A stretch of DNA of 64,000 nt from Facklamia sp050409585 (GTDB lineage Bacteria > Bacillota > Bacilli > Lactobacillales > Aerococcaceae): contig NZ_JBNUPE010000001.1 in assembly GCF_050409585.1 (NCBI RefSeq), positions 1-64,000 of the forward strand. Direction: 5' to 3'. The notes below the pieces were generated by a model. That model worked only from the letters and a program-made list of their open reading frames with translations, was not told the origin of the DNA and made no database searches. Position numbers and translations under genes: made by a program. This document shows positions 18,187-27,737 of this stretch, one piece after another (position 1 is the first letter of the stretch; each line of letters begins with the position of its first letter).

Positions 18187-19230
18187 TCATTTGTTTGGAG
18201 ACTCTTTTCCAATATGCACAGTAAAATAAACCATTGCTACAATCAATACCATTGTCATCACCCATATCAGCCACTTTAAATTAGGAAAGGCATGGAGGGC
18301 TAGGGTAATCAATGAAAAAACGGCAGATAAAGCCATCATCATTTTATTGATTGAACTTTCATTATAACCCCTTCGCAGTAACCGATGATGGATATGCTCT
18401 TTGTCTCCTTCAGTAACCGGGGTTCGTTGGTGTAAACGCCTCATGAAGGCAAAAACAGTATCAAAAAGTGGAACAGCAAATAAAAGTATTGGAAAAATAA
18501 AAGAGTAAAGACTGGCATTTTTTAGATTAGTAACGGTTAAACTAGCGTACATAAATCCAATAAATAAAGCCCCAGTATCTCCCAACATAATTTTAGCAGG
18601 TGGCCAATTAAATATTAAAAAACCAGCAATTGCTGCAAATAAAAATAACAACTTTAATACAAAATCCAATTGAATGGTTAAAGAAAAACCTAAAGTTATT
18701 ATAACCATTGAAAAAAGACTCACCAGGCTAACACTTGAAGCTAGGCCATCAATCCCATCTAATAAATTTAATGCATTAGTTACTAAATAAATCCATACTA
18801 TGGTTAAGAGATATTTCAAACCATTAAAAAGTAATGGGTCTTCAAAATTAATGAGTTGAGATGAAAAAGAAATGTCACTATAAAAATAGACATAATGACA
18901 GGCGATTAAAATACCGATTGATTTTTTTAAAGCAGATAAATTTAACCTATCATCTAAAACGCCCGTTACAAGGATAATTAAGGAGGCTACAAAAAGACTC
19001 CCTTGCTTATCCCAAAGAGTAAAAGGATTTAATAAGTAATAGCTTAACCAATATGCCATAAATACAGCAATACCACCGTAAGCAGGTGGTGTTCTTTTGC
19101 TATTATTCTCTCTATTCTTAAAATCAAGGGGCTTTGTAAAATTAAGCAACTTTAATAAGGAATAGGAAAATGCTAATGACAATATGAAAGCAAGCACTAC
19201 CCTCATTATTATTTCCAGTACAATGGACAT
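18187..19230 (-). CDS. tagO: Undecaprenyl-phosphate GlcNAc-1-phosphate transferase
   Basis: Integral membrane enzyme that transfers GlcNAc-1-P from UDP-GlcNAc to undecaprenyl phosphate, the first step of teichoic-acid type polymers. About ten or eleven TMs are present. Catalytic Asp-rich motifs are visible in TGVLDDRLNL and NALNLLDGIDGLA, with the KIMLGDTGALFIGF segment and the HIHHRLLRRG loop. Length is 347 aa with a good AAGGAG. It sits next to nadE, with a further polysaccharide initiator nearby at 22760-24151. Confidence 0.94.
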   Translation of the reverse strand: MSIVLEIIMRVVLAFILSLAFSYSLLKLLNFTKPLDFKNRENNSKRTPPAYGGIAVFMAYWLSYYLLNPFTLWDKQGSLFVASLIILVTGVLDDRLNLSALKKSIGILIACHYVYFYSDISFSSQLINFEDPLLFNGLKYLLTIVWIYLVTNALNLLDGIDGLASSVSLVSLFSMVIITLGFSLTIQLDFVLKLLFLFAAIAGFLIFNWPPAKIMLGDTGALFIGFMYASLTVTNLKNASLYSFIFPILLFAVPLFDTVFAFMRRLHQRTPVTEGDKEHIHHRLLRRGYNESSINKMMMALSAVFSLITLALHAFPNLKWLIWVMTMVLIVAMVYFTVHIGKESPNK

Positions 19231-19247
19231 TATTTCATCTCCTTAAA

Positions 19248-20081
19248 TCAAGATTCCCTCCAAAACTGATCAAAGACAGTGACTGGCAGATGGCGTTTAT
19301 GTTGGCTACTTAAGTACCATTTTTCAATTATTGCTGCTTCATGGTCTTTTACTTCACGTCCTGTCAAATAACGATCAATGGTTTGATAAGAAACACCCAA
19401 CGCTTCTTCATCGGATAACATAGGACGGTCTTCTTCTAAATCGGCTGTCGGTATTTTTTGATAAAGGTCTGCCGGACAGTTTAGGGACTGTAGCAACTGC
19501 TTACCCTGATCTTTGGTTAAGCGCCACAAAGGCATTACATCCGCTGCCCCATCTCCATATTTAGTAAAGAATCCTGTGACACTCTCTGCTGCATGGTCAC
19601 TTCCTACTACAACACCTGAAAACTGTCCTGCTACCGCATATTGCATCACCATACGCTGTCTCGCTTTAATATTTCCTTTATTAAAATCGCTAACTTCAAT
19701 TTGTTCTTTTTTCAAAGCTTGAACAACTCCTAAAGTCGCCTCTTCAATATTTAGATTTAAAATTCGGTCTGGTGCAATAAAATCTAGAGCCTTTAGTGCA
19801 TCTTCTTCATCATTTTGGACAGCATAAGGAAGTCGTATAGCAATAAATTGATACTGGTTATCGTTTGTTTCAGTTCGGATTTCTTCAATAGCCATTTGCG
19901 ATAATTTCCCTGCTAAAGTGGAATCTTGTCCTCCACTAATACCTAATACCAATGACTTTAAACCTGCATTTTGATAGAGATAATCTTTCAAAAAGTTAAT
20001 AGATCGCCGAATTTCAGCTTCTGGTTCAATCCTTGGTGAAACTTTTAAATTCCCTATGATTTCTTTTTGCAATTGTCTCAT
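19248..20081 (-). CDS. nadE: Ammonia-dependent NAD+ synthetase
   Basis: Converts deamido-NAD, ATP and ammonia to NAD. The PP-loop LVLGISGGQDSTLAG binds ATP, and SDHAAESVTGFFTKYGDGAADVMP lies in the region that contacts substrate. There is no glutaminase domain, so free ammonia is the nitrogen source. I start at ATG 20081 (277 aa) because AAGGAG is 7 bases upstream; the longer frame would overlap pncB. It forms an NAD salvage pair with pncB, 13 bp away. Confidence 0.95.
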   Translation of the reverse strand: MRQLQKEIIGNLKVSPRIEPEAEIRRSINFLKDYLYQNAGLKSLVLGISGGQDSTLAGKLSQMAIEEIRTETNDNQYQFIAIRLPYAVQNDEEDALKALDFIAPDRILNLNIEEATLGVVQALKKEQIEVSDFNKGNIKARQRMVMQYAVAGQFSGVVVGSDHAAESVTGFFTKYGDGAADVMPLWRLTKDQGKQLLQSLNCPADLYQKIPTADLEEDRPMLSDEEALGVSYQTIDRYLTGREVKDHEAAIIEKWYLSSQHKRHLPVTVFDQFWRES

Positions 20082-20094
20082 ATTATTCTCCTTA

Positions 20095-21585
20095 TCAGAA
20101 TTGATCTGTTTGAAACGCCTCAACTCTTAAATCAACTTGGTCGCGAACCTCTTGTATACTATCCATTTTCAAATCGTATAATTTTTGCGATAAATCAACT
20201 GGATAAACTTGTGGATTTAAAATGCGCTTATGCTCTTCCCATAAGCAGTTAATCTTATCCTCTGAATAATCTTTAATAGTTAATATATCTGGTAAATCAT
20301 ATACTTGCTGACCCTCTTTGTATATATCTATTAAAAGTGGACGCGCTTCAAAGTCCTTAACAGTTTTATTGATATAGGTATGAACTGGATGGAACATGAA
20401 AAGTTCCTCTAAAAGATCGGGCCTTTCATCTATTAAAGCAATATAGTCACCTTCCACCTTGCCATCTTTTTTTCGAGTAATTCGCCAAACTTGTTTCATA
20501 CCGGGTGTAGTGATTTTTTCTGTATTGGAAGAAATTTTAATTGTCGGTACAATCTCACCTTTGTCATCTTCGATTCCAACTAATTTATAAACAGCACCTA
20601 GAGCAGGCTGATCATAAGAAGTTATTATTTTAGTTCCAATACCCCAATCGTTGATTTTTGCACCCTGCATTCGTAAGTTTAAAATGGTTTTTTCATCCAA
20701 ATCATTGGAAGCTATTATGCGCGCTTCGGTGAAACCTGCTTCGTCCAATTGCTCACGAATTTTTTTTGATTGGTAAGCCATATCTCCCGAATCAATTCGA
20801 ACACCGATAAAATTGATTTTGTCACCCATTTCTTTAGCTACTTTTATAGCGATAGGTATGCCTGAACGTAATGTGTCATAAGTATCTACTAAGAAGACGA
20901 CATCACGATGCGTTTCAGCATAAGCTCTAAAAGCTTGATACTCATCTCGGTAAGCTTGTACCAAAGAATGAGCGTGAGTACCAGAAACAGGAATACCAAA
21001 TAATTTCCCAGCCCTAACGTTTGAAGTTGAATCAAAGCCTCCAATAAAGGCTGCACGCGTTCCCCAAATAGCCGCATCCATTTCTTGCGCTCTTCTAGCA
21101 CCAAATTCAGAAATTTTATCCCCTTCACCCACTACCGAACGAATACGTGATGCCTTTGTGGCAATTAAAGTTTGGAAATTTATTATATTTAAAATAGCTG
21201 TTTCAACTAATTGGCACTGACCAAGTGGTCCTTCAACTTGCATCAAAGGTTCGGTTGCATAACAAAGCTCGCCTTCTTGCATAGACCTAACAGATAACTC
21301 TAGTTTCATATCTGCCAAGTATTGAATAAATGTTTCGGGGTATATTTCTAAGCTTCTTAGATAATCCAAGTCAGTCGCTGAGAAATGAAATTGATTCAAA
21401 TAGTGAACAACTCTTTCTAAACCAGCAAAAATAGCGTAGCCATTGTTAAAAGGGTTTTTGCGAAAGTAGACTTCAAAAACAGCCAGTTTTCGATCAATCC
21501 CTTTTTCCCAATATGTTTTCAACATATTGATTTGATAAAGATCGGTGTGGGTCATTAAGCTGTCATCAGAATATTTATAGATCAT
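20095..21585 (-). CDS. pncB: Nicotinate phosphoribosyltransferase
   Basis: Joins nicotinate and PRPP to give nicotinate mononucleotide, the first step of NAD salvage. Family segments are visible: LTDLYQINM-like at the start (HTDLYQINM), ISEFGARRAQ, GTHAHSLVQAY, and the phosphate-binding RIDSGDMAYQS. The 496-aa length matches the Gram-positive form. GAGGAG precedes the ATG. Its product feeds the pathway ending at the adjacent nadE. Confidence 0.95.
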   Translation of the reverse strand: MIYKYSDDSLMTHTDLYQINMLKTYWEKGIDRKLAVFEVYFRKNPFNNGYAIFAGLERVVHYLNQFHFSATDLDYLRSLEIYPETFIQYLADMKLELSVRSMQEGELCYATEPLMQVEGPLGQCQLVETAILNIINFQTLIATKASRIRSVVGEGDKISEFGARRAQEMDAAIWGTRAAFIGGFDSTSNVRAGKLFGIPVSGTHAHSLVQAYRDEYQAFRAYAETHRDVVFLVDTYDTLRSGIPIAIKVAKEMGDKINFIGVRIDSGDMAYQSKKIREQLDEAGFTEARIIASNDLDEKTILNLRMQGAKINDWGIGTKIITSYDQPALGAVYKLVGIEDDKGEIVPTIKISSNTEKITTPGMKQVWRITRKKDGKVEGDYIALIDERPDLLEELFMFHPVHTYINKTVKDFEARPLLIDIYKEGQQVYDLPDILTIKDYSEDKINCLWEEHKRILNPQVYPVDLSQKLYDLKMDSIQEVRDQVDLRVEAFQTDQF

Positions 21586-21686
21586 TTTAATCTCCTCAAC
21601 TGAATAATTTTATTTATTGTATCATACTATTGCCCTCAATGTTGATTCAAAAAGAGTGCATAAGTTATAAGCTCATTATAAAAAAG

Positions 21687-21712
21687 CCTTTAGTTGAATG
21701 CTCAACTAAAGG
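21687..21712. terminator. Bidirectional hairpin terminator
   Basis: Perfect 11-bp arms (CCTTTAGTTGA and its complement) around a 4-nt loop, with A-runs on one side and T-runs on the other. It follows the secreted-protein gene on the minus strand and isolates it from pncB. Confidence 0.85.
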
Positions 21713-21722
21713 TTTTTACTAA

Positions 21723-22694
21723 TTACTCTTCTATGGTATTTTCTTCAGAAGTTTGCATGGCCTCCAAAGGAACCTGAATATTAAAGCTTTGACCATACTG
21801 GTCAAAGTCAAAATTAGCCGAAATACTTATAAGCTCTGGTAAGTTAGACCGGTCTGTTTGACTCACTGAATCGATAAAAACTTTAGGGTCTGTGTCAATC
21901 ATAAAGAAAAAGTTCTTTATCAGCCCTGTCACACTCTCATATGTAACAGTCATTTGTGGATTCATATTAAAGAAATCTTCAAACATATCAGGATTCAAGA
22001 ATTCCCCCAGAGATTCTTCATATTCTCGGTCGATGGGTTGTCCCAGATCTTCTGATTGCTCAATCGCTTTGTTAGCTGATTGCTTAACCAACTGTTTTAA
22101 ATCGATTGCCTTATCTAAATCATTGTAAAAGCTAGCTCCATTAATATCTTTTTTCAACTTAAAAAGATAATCTTGACCTTTTTCTTCAAATTCAAAGTAT
22201 TTATCAATAAATGTTTTGGCCTCTGAAGTCATTTCGCTTTCTACTAAGCCATTTGATACATTTTTAAAGGATGCTTGAAGACTATCTAAGATATCTTCTT
22301 CTGATACCGTCCATTCTGAAGTCTTCCACTCTTTAGATTGAGTGTTGTAAATATAATTAAATCCTTCTTTAGCATAGCTTTCAAAACCTACAGCCTCTGA
22401 ACCTACAAATGGAGAAACAATTTTTGCTACCATTTGTAAAGCGATCGGTTGAGCATTTACTAATGCGTCAATTTCTAGGTTTCCAAAATCACTGGTCATA
22501 TTTTGCGAGGAAATTTTCACACCTACTGTACCTTCCATATGAAAGGATTGGAATTCTTGTTGGTTTGCTTTTACCGCCACATCTTGCCAAGCATCTGAAA
22601 CTGTTTCTTGAGCACTCACATAAGACTGAGGGATTAGCAGCAGATTAACCATTATCATTAAAAAAAGTGTTTTTACCTTATTACGTTTATTCAT
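21723..22694 (-). CDS. Secreted protein of unknown function (DUF6612-like)
   Basis: The start at ATG 22694 follows AAGGAGG and gives 323 aa. Residues 1-29 form a Sec signal peptide with a VSA cleavage site and no lipobox cysteine. The mature part alternates beta-strand-like stretches (FHMEGTVGVKIS, LEIDALVNAQPIALQMVAKI) with an acidic helical middle. This resembles LppX/DUF6612-type ligand-binding shells, but I recognise it only by pattern. It lies between pncB and a sugar transferase and has its own terminator. The function is unknown. Confidence 0.7.
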   Translation of the reverse strand: MNKRNKVKTLFLMIMVNLLLIPQSYVSAQETVSDAWQDVAVKANQQEFQSFHMEGTVGVKISSQNMTSDFGNLEIDALVNAQPIALQMVAKIVSPFVGSEAVGFESYAKEGFNYIYNTQSKEWKTSEWTVSEEDILDSLQASFKNVSNGLVESEMTSEAKTFIDKYFEFEEKGQDYLFKLKKDINGASFYNDLDKAIDLKQLVKQSANKAIEQSEDLGQPIDREYEESLGEFLNPDMFEDFFNMNPQMTVTYESVTGLIKNFFFMIDTDPKVFIDSVSQTDRSNLPELISISANFDFDQYGQSFNIQVPLEAMQTSEENTIEE

Positions 22695-22759
22695 AATATC
22701 CTCCTTATAATTTACTAGCAAAAGCCTAACATAAACAATAAACAACATCTAGAAATAGC

Positions 22760-24151
22760 TTACTCATAAATATGAATTTTGGATTGAAAATCCTTCCATG
22801 AAGGTTGGCAGAGATCTTCTTGGTCTAAACCTCTTGAAGAAACCTTATCAAATAATATTTTTAATGTTTGAAACAACAATTTAAAATCAAAGGCTAATGA
22901 GTAATTTTTAATATAGAGCAGATCAAAGTTTAATTTATTATTAAAGTCTGTAGCATATTTTCCATAGACTTGAGCATAGCCAGTGATTCCTGCACGTACA
23001 TGATGACGCAATTCATAATAAGCATTTTCTTGACTAAATTGATTAACAAAAAAAGGACGTTCAGGTCGCGGTCCAACGAGCGACATATCACCTTTTAACA
23101 CATTGATTAATTGTGGAAGTTCATCAATCCGAGTAGTGCGAATAAACTTTCCTACTCTCGTCACTCGTGAATCATTAGAACTAGCTAATACGGGTCCAGA
23201 TTTTTCTTCAGCCGTTTGAGTCATTGAACGAAATTTTAAAATGTTGAAAGGTTTAGATCCTTTTGTAATTCTAACTTGACGATAAAAAATTGGTCCCTTA
23301 CTGTCTAGTTTTACAGCTATGGCTGTTATTAACATGATAGGCGAAGCTAAAATTAATAAAAGAAGAGAAGAAGCAATATCAATCGTCCTTTTGATAATAG
23401 CTTGTTCAAAAGCAATTGAAAAAGTAGATACTTCAATTAAACTTTCATCTTCAAAGCTCATTATATTTGGATTAACCATCATTAAATTTGCAAAGTTAGT
23501 CGATAAAAAGAGCTTTTTGTTATTCCGCATCAAATAATCGTATATTTTTAGTCGTTCTGTTTCTTCGATATAACCAGTAAGGTAAACAATATCGACCGCA
23601 TCCGATAATTTAACCACACGCTGGTAATAATCTGACAAGACTACATGAGTTACCTCATGTCTACGATTGGTCATTCTATCAAAATTAACCACTGCATTTA
23701 ACGCCTTTTTATTCTCCCCTACGACTAAAACTCTTTTACGGCCAGATAATCGATGATAAAGGATGTAAGCTACAGCATTAAATAAATATACCAATATTGT
23801 CCCTACGAAAAGGTTAAGTAAAATAACAGATCGCGGAAAAGTTAGCCAAGACCCAGCATAAGTAACGGCCATCATAAAAAAAGACAAAAATAATTGAGAT
23901 AGCATGGTAAAGTAGAAAAGGTCCATTAAAGTTTTATTATAAAATATATAGGTACCAAAGAAGAAGTTGATCAAAATAAAACCTATTGCTATCCAGAAAT
24001 AACTTGATTCAAAAGCTATAAAATTTCTATAGGGAATTTGGCCTGAAAATTTTAAATAAAAGGATAATAGAATTCCTAAAAGACATACCAGTGAACCCAT
24101 TATAACTACAACAAAGCGTAATAAATTATTCCATTCTTTTCGATGGTTCAT
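22760..24151 (-). CDS. Polyprenyl glycosylphosphotransferase (initiating sugar transferase)
   Basis: Membrane enzyme that loads the first sugar phosphate onto undecaprenyl phosphate for capsule or exopolysaccharide. The N-terminal half has four or five TMs and a soluble Rossmann-like segment starting at RKRVLVVGENKKA. The C-terminal catalytic domain begins KRTIDIASS and has LKFRSMT, RIDELPQLINVLKGDMSLVG, GPRPERP and GITGYAQVYGKYA. ATG 24151 has AGAGG upstream (463 aa). No glycosyltransferase cluster follows in this window, so it is a stand-alone initiator. The sugar is unknown. Confidence 0.9.
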   Translation of the reverse strand: MNHRKEWNNLLRFVVVIMGSLVCLLGILLSFYLKFSGQIPYRNFIAFESSYFWIAIGFILINFFFGTYIFYNKTLMDLFYFTMLSQLFLSFFMMAVTYAGSWLTFPRSVILLNLFVGTILVYLFNAVAYILYHRLSGRKRVLVVGENKKALNAVVNFDRMTNRRHEVTHVVLSDYYQRVVKLSDAVDIVYLTGYIEETERLKIYDYLMRNNKKLFLSTNFANLMMVNPNIMSFEDESLIEVSTFSIAFEQAIIKRTIDIASSLLLLILASPIMLITAIAVKLDSKGPIFYRQVRITKGSKPFNILKFRSMTQTAEEKSGPVLASSNDSRVTRVGKFIRTTRIDELPQLINVLKGDMSLVGPRPERPFFVNQFSQENAYYELRHHVRAGITGYAQVYGKYATDFNNKLNFDLLYIKNYSLAFDFKLLFQTLKILFDKVSSRGLDQEDLCQPSWKDFQSKIHIYE

Positions 24152-24267
24152 AATAAAACCTCTTTCTTTCCGTTGGTTCTTACTCATTATACCGACTTCT
24201 TTAAAAAATAACCATCAACATTTAGTCTGATTAATTTTTACGCTCTCATATATTTGTATTGAAATAA

Positions 24268-24310
24268 CTTAAGCTCGTCCCATCTAATTTAAAGATAGAA
24301 CGAGCTTAAG
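24268..24310 (-). terminator. Long hairpin after prs
   Basis: Arms of 18 nt (24268-24285 and 24293-24310) pair with two mismatches that can be G-U in RNA, around a 7-nt loop. The tail on the minus strand is only moderately T-rich. Probably the prs terminator. Confidence 0.6.
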
Positions 24311-24338
24311 CTTCAAATAAAAAATTTACAATTAAAGT

Positions 24339-25322
24339 CTACTCAATGATAGTGAATTTTTCATTGAAAAGAGGTGAAACAGAACGGTTCTCGTGAATAC
24401 GTTTAATTGCTTCAGCAATTAAGTGTGCAACAGACACAATTTCAATTTTATCAATTTTTTTGTCTTCAGGCAGTAGAATGGTGTCTGTAACAATTACCTT
24501 CTTGATAACAGAAGTTTGCAATCTTTCTAAAGCTGGCCCAGAAAGAACCGGGTGAGTACAGGTGGCATAAACTTCTTTGGCTCCACGATCAATCAAAGCT
24601 TGAGCAGCGATTGTAATTGTTCCTGCCGTATCAATCATGTCATCAATTATCACTGCTGTTTTATCTTTTACATCTCCAACAATACTCATCACTTCTGCAA
24701 CGTTAGGACGTGGGCGACGTTTATCAACAATAGCAATTGGTGCCTTTAAAAATTCTGCTAGTTTTCGTGCACGAGTTACGCCGCCATGGTCAGGTGATAC
24801 AACAACAACATCATCGCCAAAAAGTTTGTTATCAATAAAGTAATTTGCCAGTAAAGGAGCACCTAATAAATGATCTACAGGTATATCGAAAAACCCTTGA
24901 ATTTGGGCAGCGTGTAAATCCAATGCCACTACACGGTCTGCTCCTGCTTGCTCTAACATATTTGCTACCAATTTAGCTGTAATTGGTTCACGAGACTGTG
25001 CTTTACGGTCTTGACGTGCATAACCATAGTAAGGAAGCACTACATTGATTGTTTTTGCTGATGCGCGACGCAAAGCATCAATCGTAATTAATAATTCCAT
25101 TAAATTATCATTAACTGGTGAGGAGGTCGATTGTACGATATATACATGTGCCCCCCTAGTCGATTCATCAATATTTACACGTATCTCTCCATCAGCAAAC
25201 CTAGATAAAGAAATTTCACCTAATTCTACTCCAACAGCTTTTGCAATTGCTGCCGCTAACTTTTCGTTAGAACTTAATGCAAAGATCTTTAATTTTGGAT
25301 CCTTATAGTGTTCACTTGCCAA
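24339..25322 (-). CDS. prs: Ribose-phosphate pyrophosphokinase
   Basis: Makes PRPP from ribose 5-phosphate and ATP, supplying purine, pyrimidine, NAD and histidine synthesis. Motifs are DEIRVNIDES-like (DGEIRVNIDES), YGYARQDRK, the catalytic-loop region DLHAAQIQGFFDIPVDHL, and the PRPP-binding loop AVIIDDMIDTAGTI. The 327-aa length is that of class I enzymes. It follows glmU by 22 bp, the conserved glmU-prs order of Firmicutes. Confidence 0.97.
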   Translation of the reverse strand: MASEHYKDPKLKIFALSSNEKLAAAIAKAVGVELGEISLSRFADGEIRVNIDESTRGAHVYIVQSTSSPVNDNLMELLITIDALRRASAKTINVVLPYYGYARQDRKAQSREPITAKLVANMLEQAGADRVVALDLHAAQIQGFFDIPVDHLLGAPLLANYFIDNKLFGDDVVVVSPDHGGVTRARKLAEFLKAPIAIVDKRRPRPNVAEVMSIVGDVKDKTAVIIDDMIDTAGTITIAAQALIDRGAKEVYATCTHPVLSGPALERLQTSVIKKVIVTDTILLPEDKKIDKIEIVSVAHLIAEAIKRIHENRSVSPLFNEKFTIIE

Positions 25323-25344
25323 CCAAATCCCTCTTTCCTTAAAT

Positions 25345-26712
25345 TTATTTATTGATGTATTTAGTCCAATAACCTAACTTATTAACCTGTTCGCTACGTG
25401 AAATAGCTAAGGCTTCCGCTTCAACATCCTTTATAATAGTTGAACCAGCAGCTATAAAGGCACGGTCCCCAATCTCAAGTGGAGAGACGATATTAGAGTT
25501 ACTTCCAAGAAATACTTGATCGCCGACTTTCGAACGATATTTTCTTTTACCATCATAGTTACAAAAAATAACACCACAGCTTACATTGACATCTTTTCCT
25601 AATTCAGCATCACCGATATAGGCTAAGTGACCTGCTTTGGTATCTTTACCTAGTTGAGAATTTTTAACTTCAACAAAATTCCCAATACGGACGCCCTCTG
25701 CCAAATAGCTATTCGGTCTTAAATGCGCAAAAGGTCCTATTTTTGCTTTATCTTCAACCTTTGATTTCTCAATAACTGACTGAGTAATTATTACTGAGTC
25801 CCCTACTTGGCTATCTACAATCTCACTGTTGGCACCAATTCTTACTGATTTACCAATAAATGTTTCGCCCTTAAGCTGAACTCCCCCCTCAATCACCGTA
25901 TCTTCACCAATTTTTACATCCGCTTCAACATAAGTCATTTCAGGATTAATAAAGCTCACGCCATTTCGCATATGATTTGTAATGATACGTCGGTTCATTA
26001 GCTGCTGAGCTTTAGAAAGCGCTACTCGATCATTCACTCCAATTGATTCTGCAAAATCATCCATATTAAAAGCATGAACTTTTTTTCCTTGTTTTTGAAG
26101 AATTTCAATAATATCTGGTAAATAATACTCGCCCTGGGCATTCCGATTGCTCACTGATTTCAAAGCTTTAAACATACTTAAATTATCAAAAATGTAGGTC
26201 CCTGTATTAATCTCATCTATAATAAGTTCTTTTGACGAAGCGTCTTTTTGCTCCACAATTTTAAGAACTTGGCCTTCATCATCACGAACAATTCGACCAT
26301 AACCAGTAGGATCTGAGGTTCTTGCAGTCAAAACGGTTGCTTTTGAACCTGTGCTTTCATGATGCTCAAAGAGTTTAGTTAATGTTTCTCCTGACAATAA
26401 GGGTGTATCTCCACATATAACTAAGGTACTTCCTTTTTCATTTGCCAGAAGATTCTCAGCTTGGAGTACTGCATGACCTGTTCCTAATTGCTCGGATTGA
26501 AAAGCAAAATCAGTGAGGTTTTTTAATTCTTCTTTCACTAAATCTGCCCCATTACCAACAATAGTTACGATCTGCTCGGCACGACTTTCCAAGACTGATC
26601 GAACAACATGTTCTGCCATGGAAATTCCACTAATTTTATGGAGAACTTTAGGTAAGGCTGACTTCATGCGTGTACCTTTGCCAGCTGCTAAAATAACCGC
26701 CATTCTTTTCAT
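25345..26712 (-). CDS. glmU: Bifunctional N-acetylglucosamine-1-phosphate uridyltransferase / glucosamine-1-phosphate acetyltransferase
   Basis: Makes UDP-GlcNAc, the shared precursor of peptidoglycan and of the TagO-initiated polymer. The N-terminal domain has the nucleotidyl-transfer motif LAAGKGTRMKSALPKVLH and the GDTPLLSG site. The C-terminal half (about 250-455) is a left-handed beta helix of hexapeptide repeats, including NFVEVKNSQLGKDTKAGHL, followed by AYIGDAELG and GSNSNIV. Full length at 455 aa. Confidence 0.97.
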   Translation of the reverse strand: MKRMAVILAAGKGTRMKSALPKVLHKISGISMAEHVVRSVLESRAEQIVTIVGNGADLVKEELKNLTDFAFQSEQLGTGHAVLQAENLLANEKGSTLVICGDTPLLSGETLTKLFEHHESTGSKATVLTARTSDPTGYGRIVRDDEGQVLKIVEQKDASSKELIIDEINTGTYIFDNLSMFKALKSVSNRNAQGEYYLPDIIEILQKQGKKVHAFNMDDFAESIGVNDRVALSKAQQLMNRRIITNHMRNGVSFINPEMTYVEADVKIGEDTVIEGGVQLKGETFIGKSVRIGANSEIVDSQVGDSVIITQSVIEKSKVEDKAKIGPFAHLRPNSYLAEGVRIGNFVEVKNSQLGKDTKAGHLAYIGDAELGKDVNVSCGVIFCNYDGKRKYRSKVGDQVFLGSNSNIVSPLEIGDRAFIAAGSTIIKDVEAEALAISRSEQVNKLGYWTKYINK

Positions 26713-26788
26713 TCACTCACACTCCTTCTATCTGCGACATTTACCCTTATATTATATCTATTTAAGGACCATATGGCTATGCAGTTTC

Positions 26789-27619
26789 CTAATTAAAAAA
26801 ATTTCCTGCTTCAATTTCCAATTGATAATGACCTAACTCATTGTTATAACGTAATTGAGTTTCAAAAAGAGCGTGATAATTTGGAATACTCATTCGATTT
26901 TTTACCTTATTCTCTGCAAAAACGCATATTCCAGCTGCTTGCGAATCAAATTCTTCAATTAAATTTAAAAGCCCTGTTAATGTTCCGCCATTACGAAGAA
27001 AATCATCCACAATTAATACACGACTTTGCGATTGCAAAGCTGACTTCGAGAGTTCCATTTTCTTAACAGTCTGCGTAGAACCCGAAGTATAATTAATCGA
27101 AATGGTTGATCCTTCTCCAGAGGTAGATTCTCGACGTACCACAACATAAGGTTTGTTTAGATATAATGCTACTGCCGCTGCTAATCCTATCCCTTTAGCT
27201 TCTATGGTAAGAATGGTATCAATTTCTTTATCTGCATATTTAGCTGCAATAAGTTGAGCAATCGGATTTAAAACACTCGGATCTTGTAGTAGGTCATTCA
27301 CGAAAATATAGTTTCCTGGGAGAATTCTCTTACCTTGAGAGAGTCGCTCTTTTACTTGACGCTGAATAATTTCAACTTCCTCTCCCGACAGATGTGGACG
27401 AAAAATAACACCTCCTGTTTTACCAGTCAATGTTTCAAGTTGCCCTAGTTGCATTTCATCAAAAACTCCTCTGACCATTCCCAAATCTTCACTAATTGAT
27501 GATTTAGCACATTGAAATTTATGCGCAAAATCTTGTAAGTTTAAGAGTTGGTTGGGATTATTCATTAGTTGTTGGGTAATTGCTATTAAGCGCTGGTTTC
27601 GTTTATATTTTTTTATCAT
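26789..27619 (-). CDS. purR: Purine operon regulator PurR (PRT-fold type)
   Basis: Transcription regulator of purine synthesis that senses PRPP. An N-terminal winged-helix domain (about 1-75) is followed by a phosphoribosyltransferase-like domain whose PRPP site is VLIVDDFLRNGGT. In Bacillus it represses, and in Lactococcus it activates. The 276-aa length and the position before glmU-prs match the family. A candidate PurBox pair upstream suggests autoregulation. Confidence 0.93.
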   Translation of the reverse strand: MIKKYKRNQRLIAITQQLMNNPNQLLNLQDFAHKFQCAKSSISEDLGMVRGVFDEMQLGQLETLTGKTGGVIFRPHLSGEEVEIIQRQVKERLSQGKRILPGNYIFVNDLLQDPSVLNPIAQLIAAKYADKEIDTILTIEAKGIGLAAAVALYLNKPYVVVRRESTSGEGSTISINYTSGSTQTVKKMELSKSALQSQSRVLIVDDFLRNGGTLTGLLNLIEEFDSQAAGICVFAENKVKNRMSIPNYHALFETQLRYNNELGHYQLEIEAGNFFN

Positions 27620-27644
27620 TTATAAAAAGCCTCCTTTTCCAAAC

Positions 27645-27678
27645 ATTAAGCAAACTTTATCATTATTTGTTCGAATTT
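27645..27678 (-). promoter_or_regulatory. Candidate inverted PurBox pair upstream of purR
   Basis: On the minus strand AAATTCGAACAAA (27666-27678) and the inverted AAGTTTGCTTAAT (27645-27657) resemble the PurR consensus AWWWCCGAACWWT and its complement with two or three mismatches each. Their central CGAA elements are about 15 bp apart. This is close to, but not exactly, the known 16-17 bp spacing. Confidence 0.35.
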
Positions 27679-27701
27679 TCAACAAAAAATCTCTATCGAA
27701 A

Positions 27702-27729
27702 AAGAGTTCTAACAGCTGTTAGAACTCTT
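27702..27729 (-). terminator. Terminator after adcB
   Basis: A perfect 28-bp palindrome (14-bp arms AAGAGTTCTAACAG and complement, no separate loop) followed on the minus strand by TTTTT. It lies directly after the adcB stop. Confidence 0.8.
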
Positions 27730-27737
27730 AAAAATTA

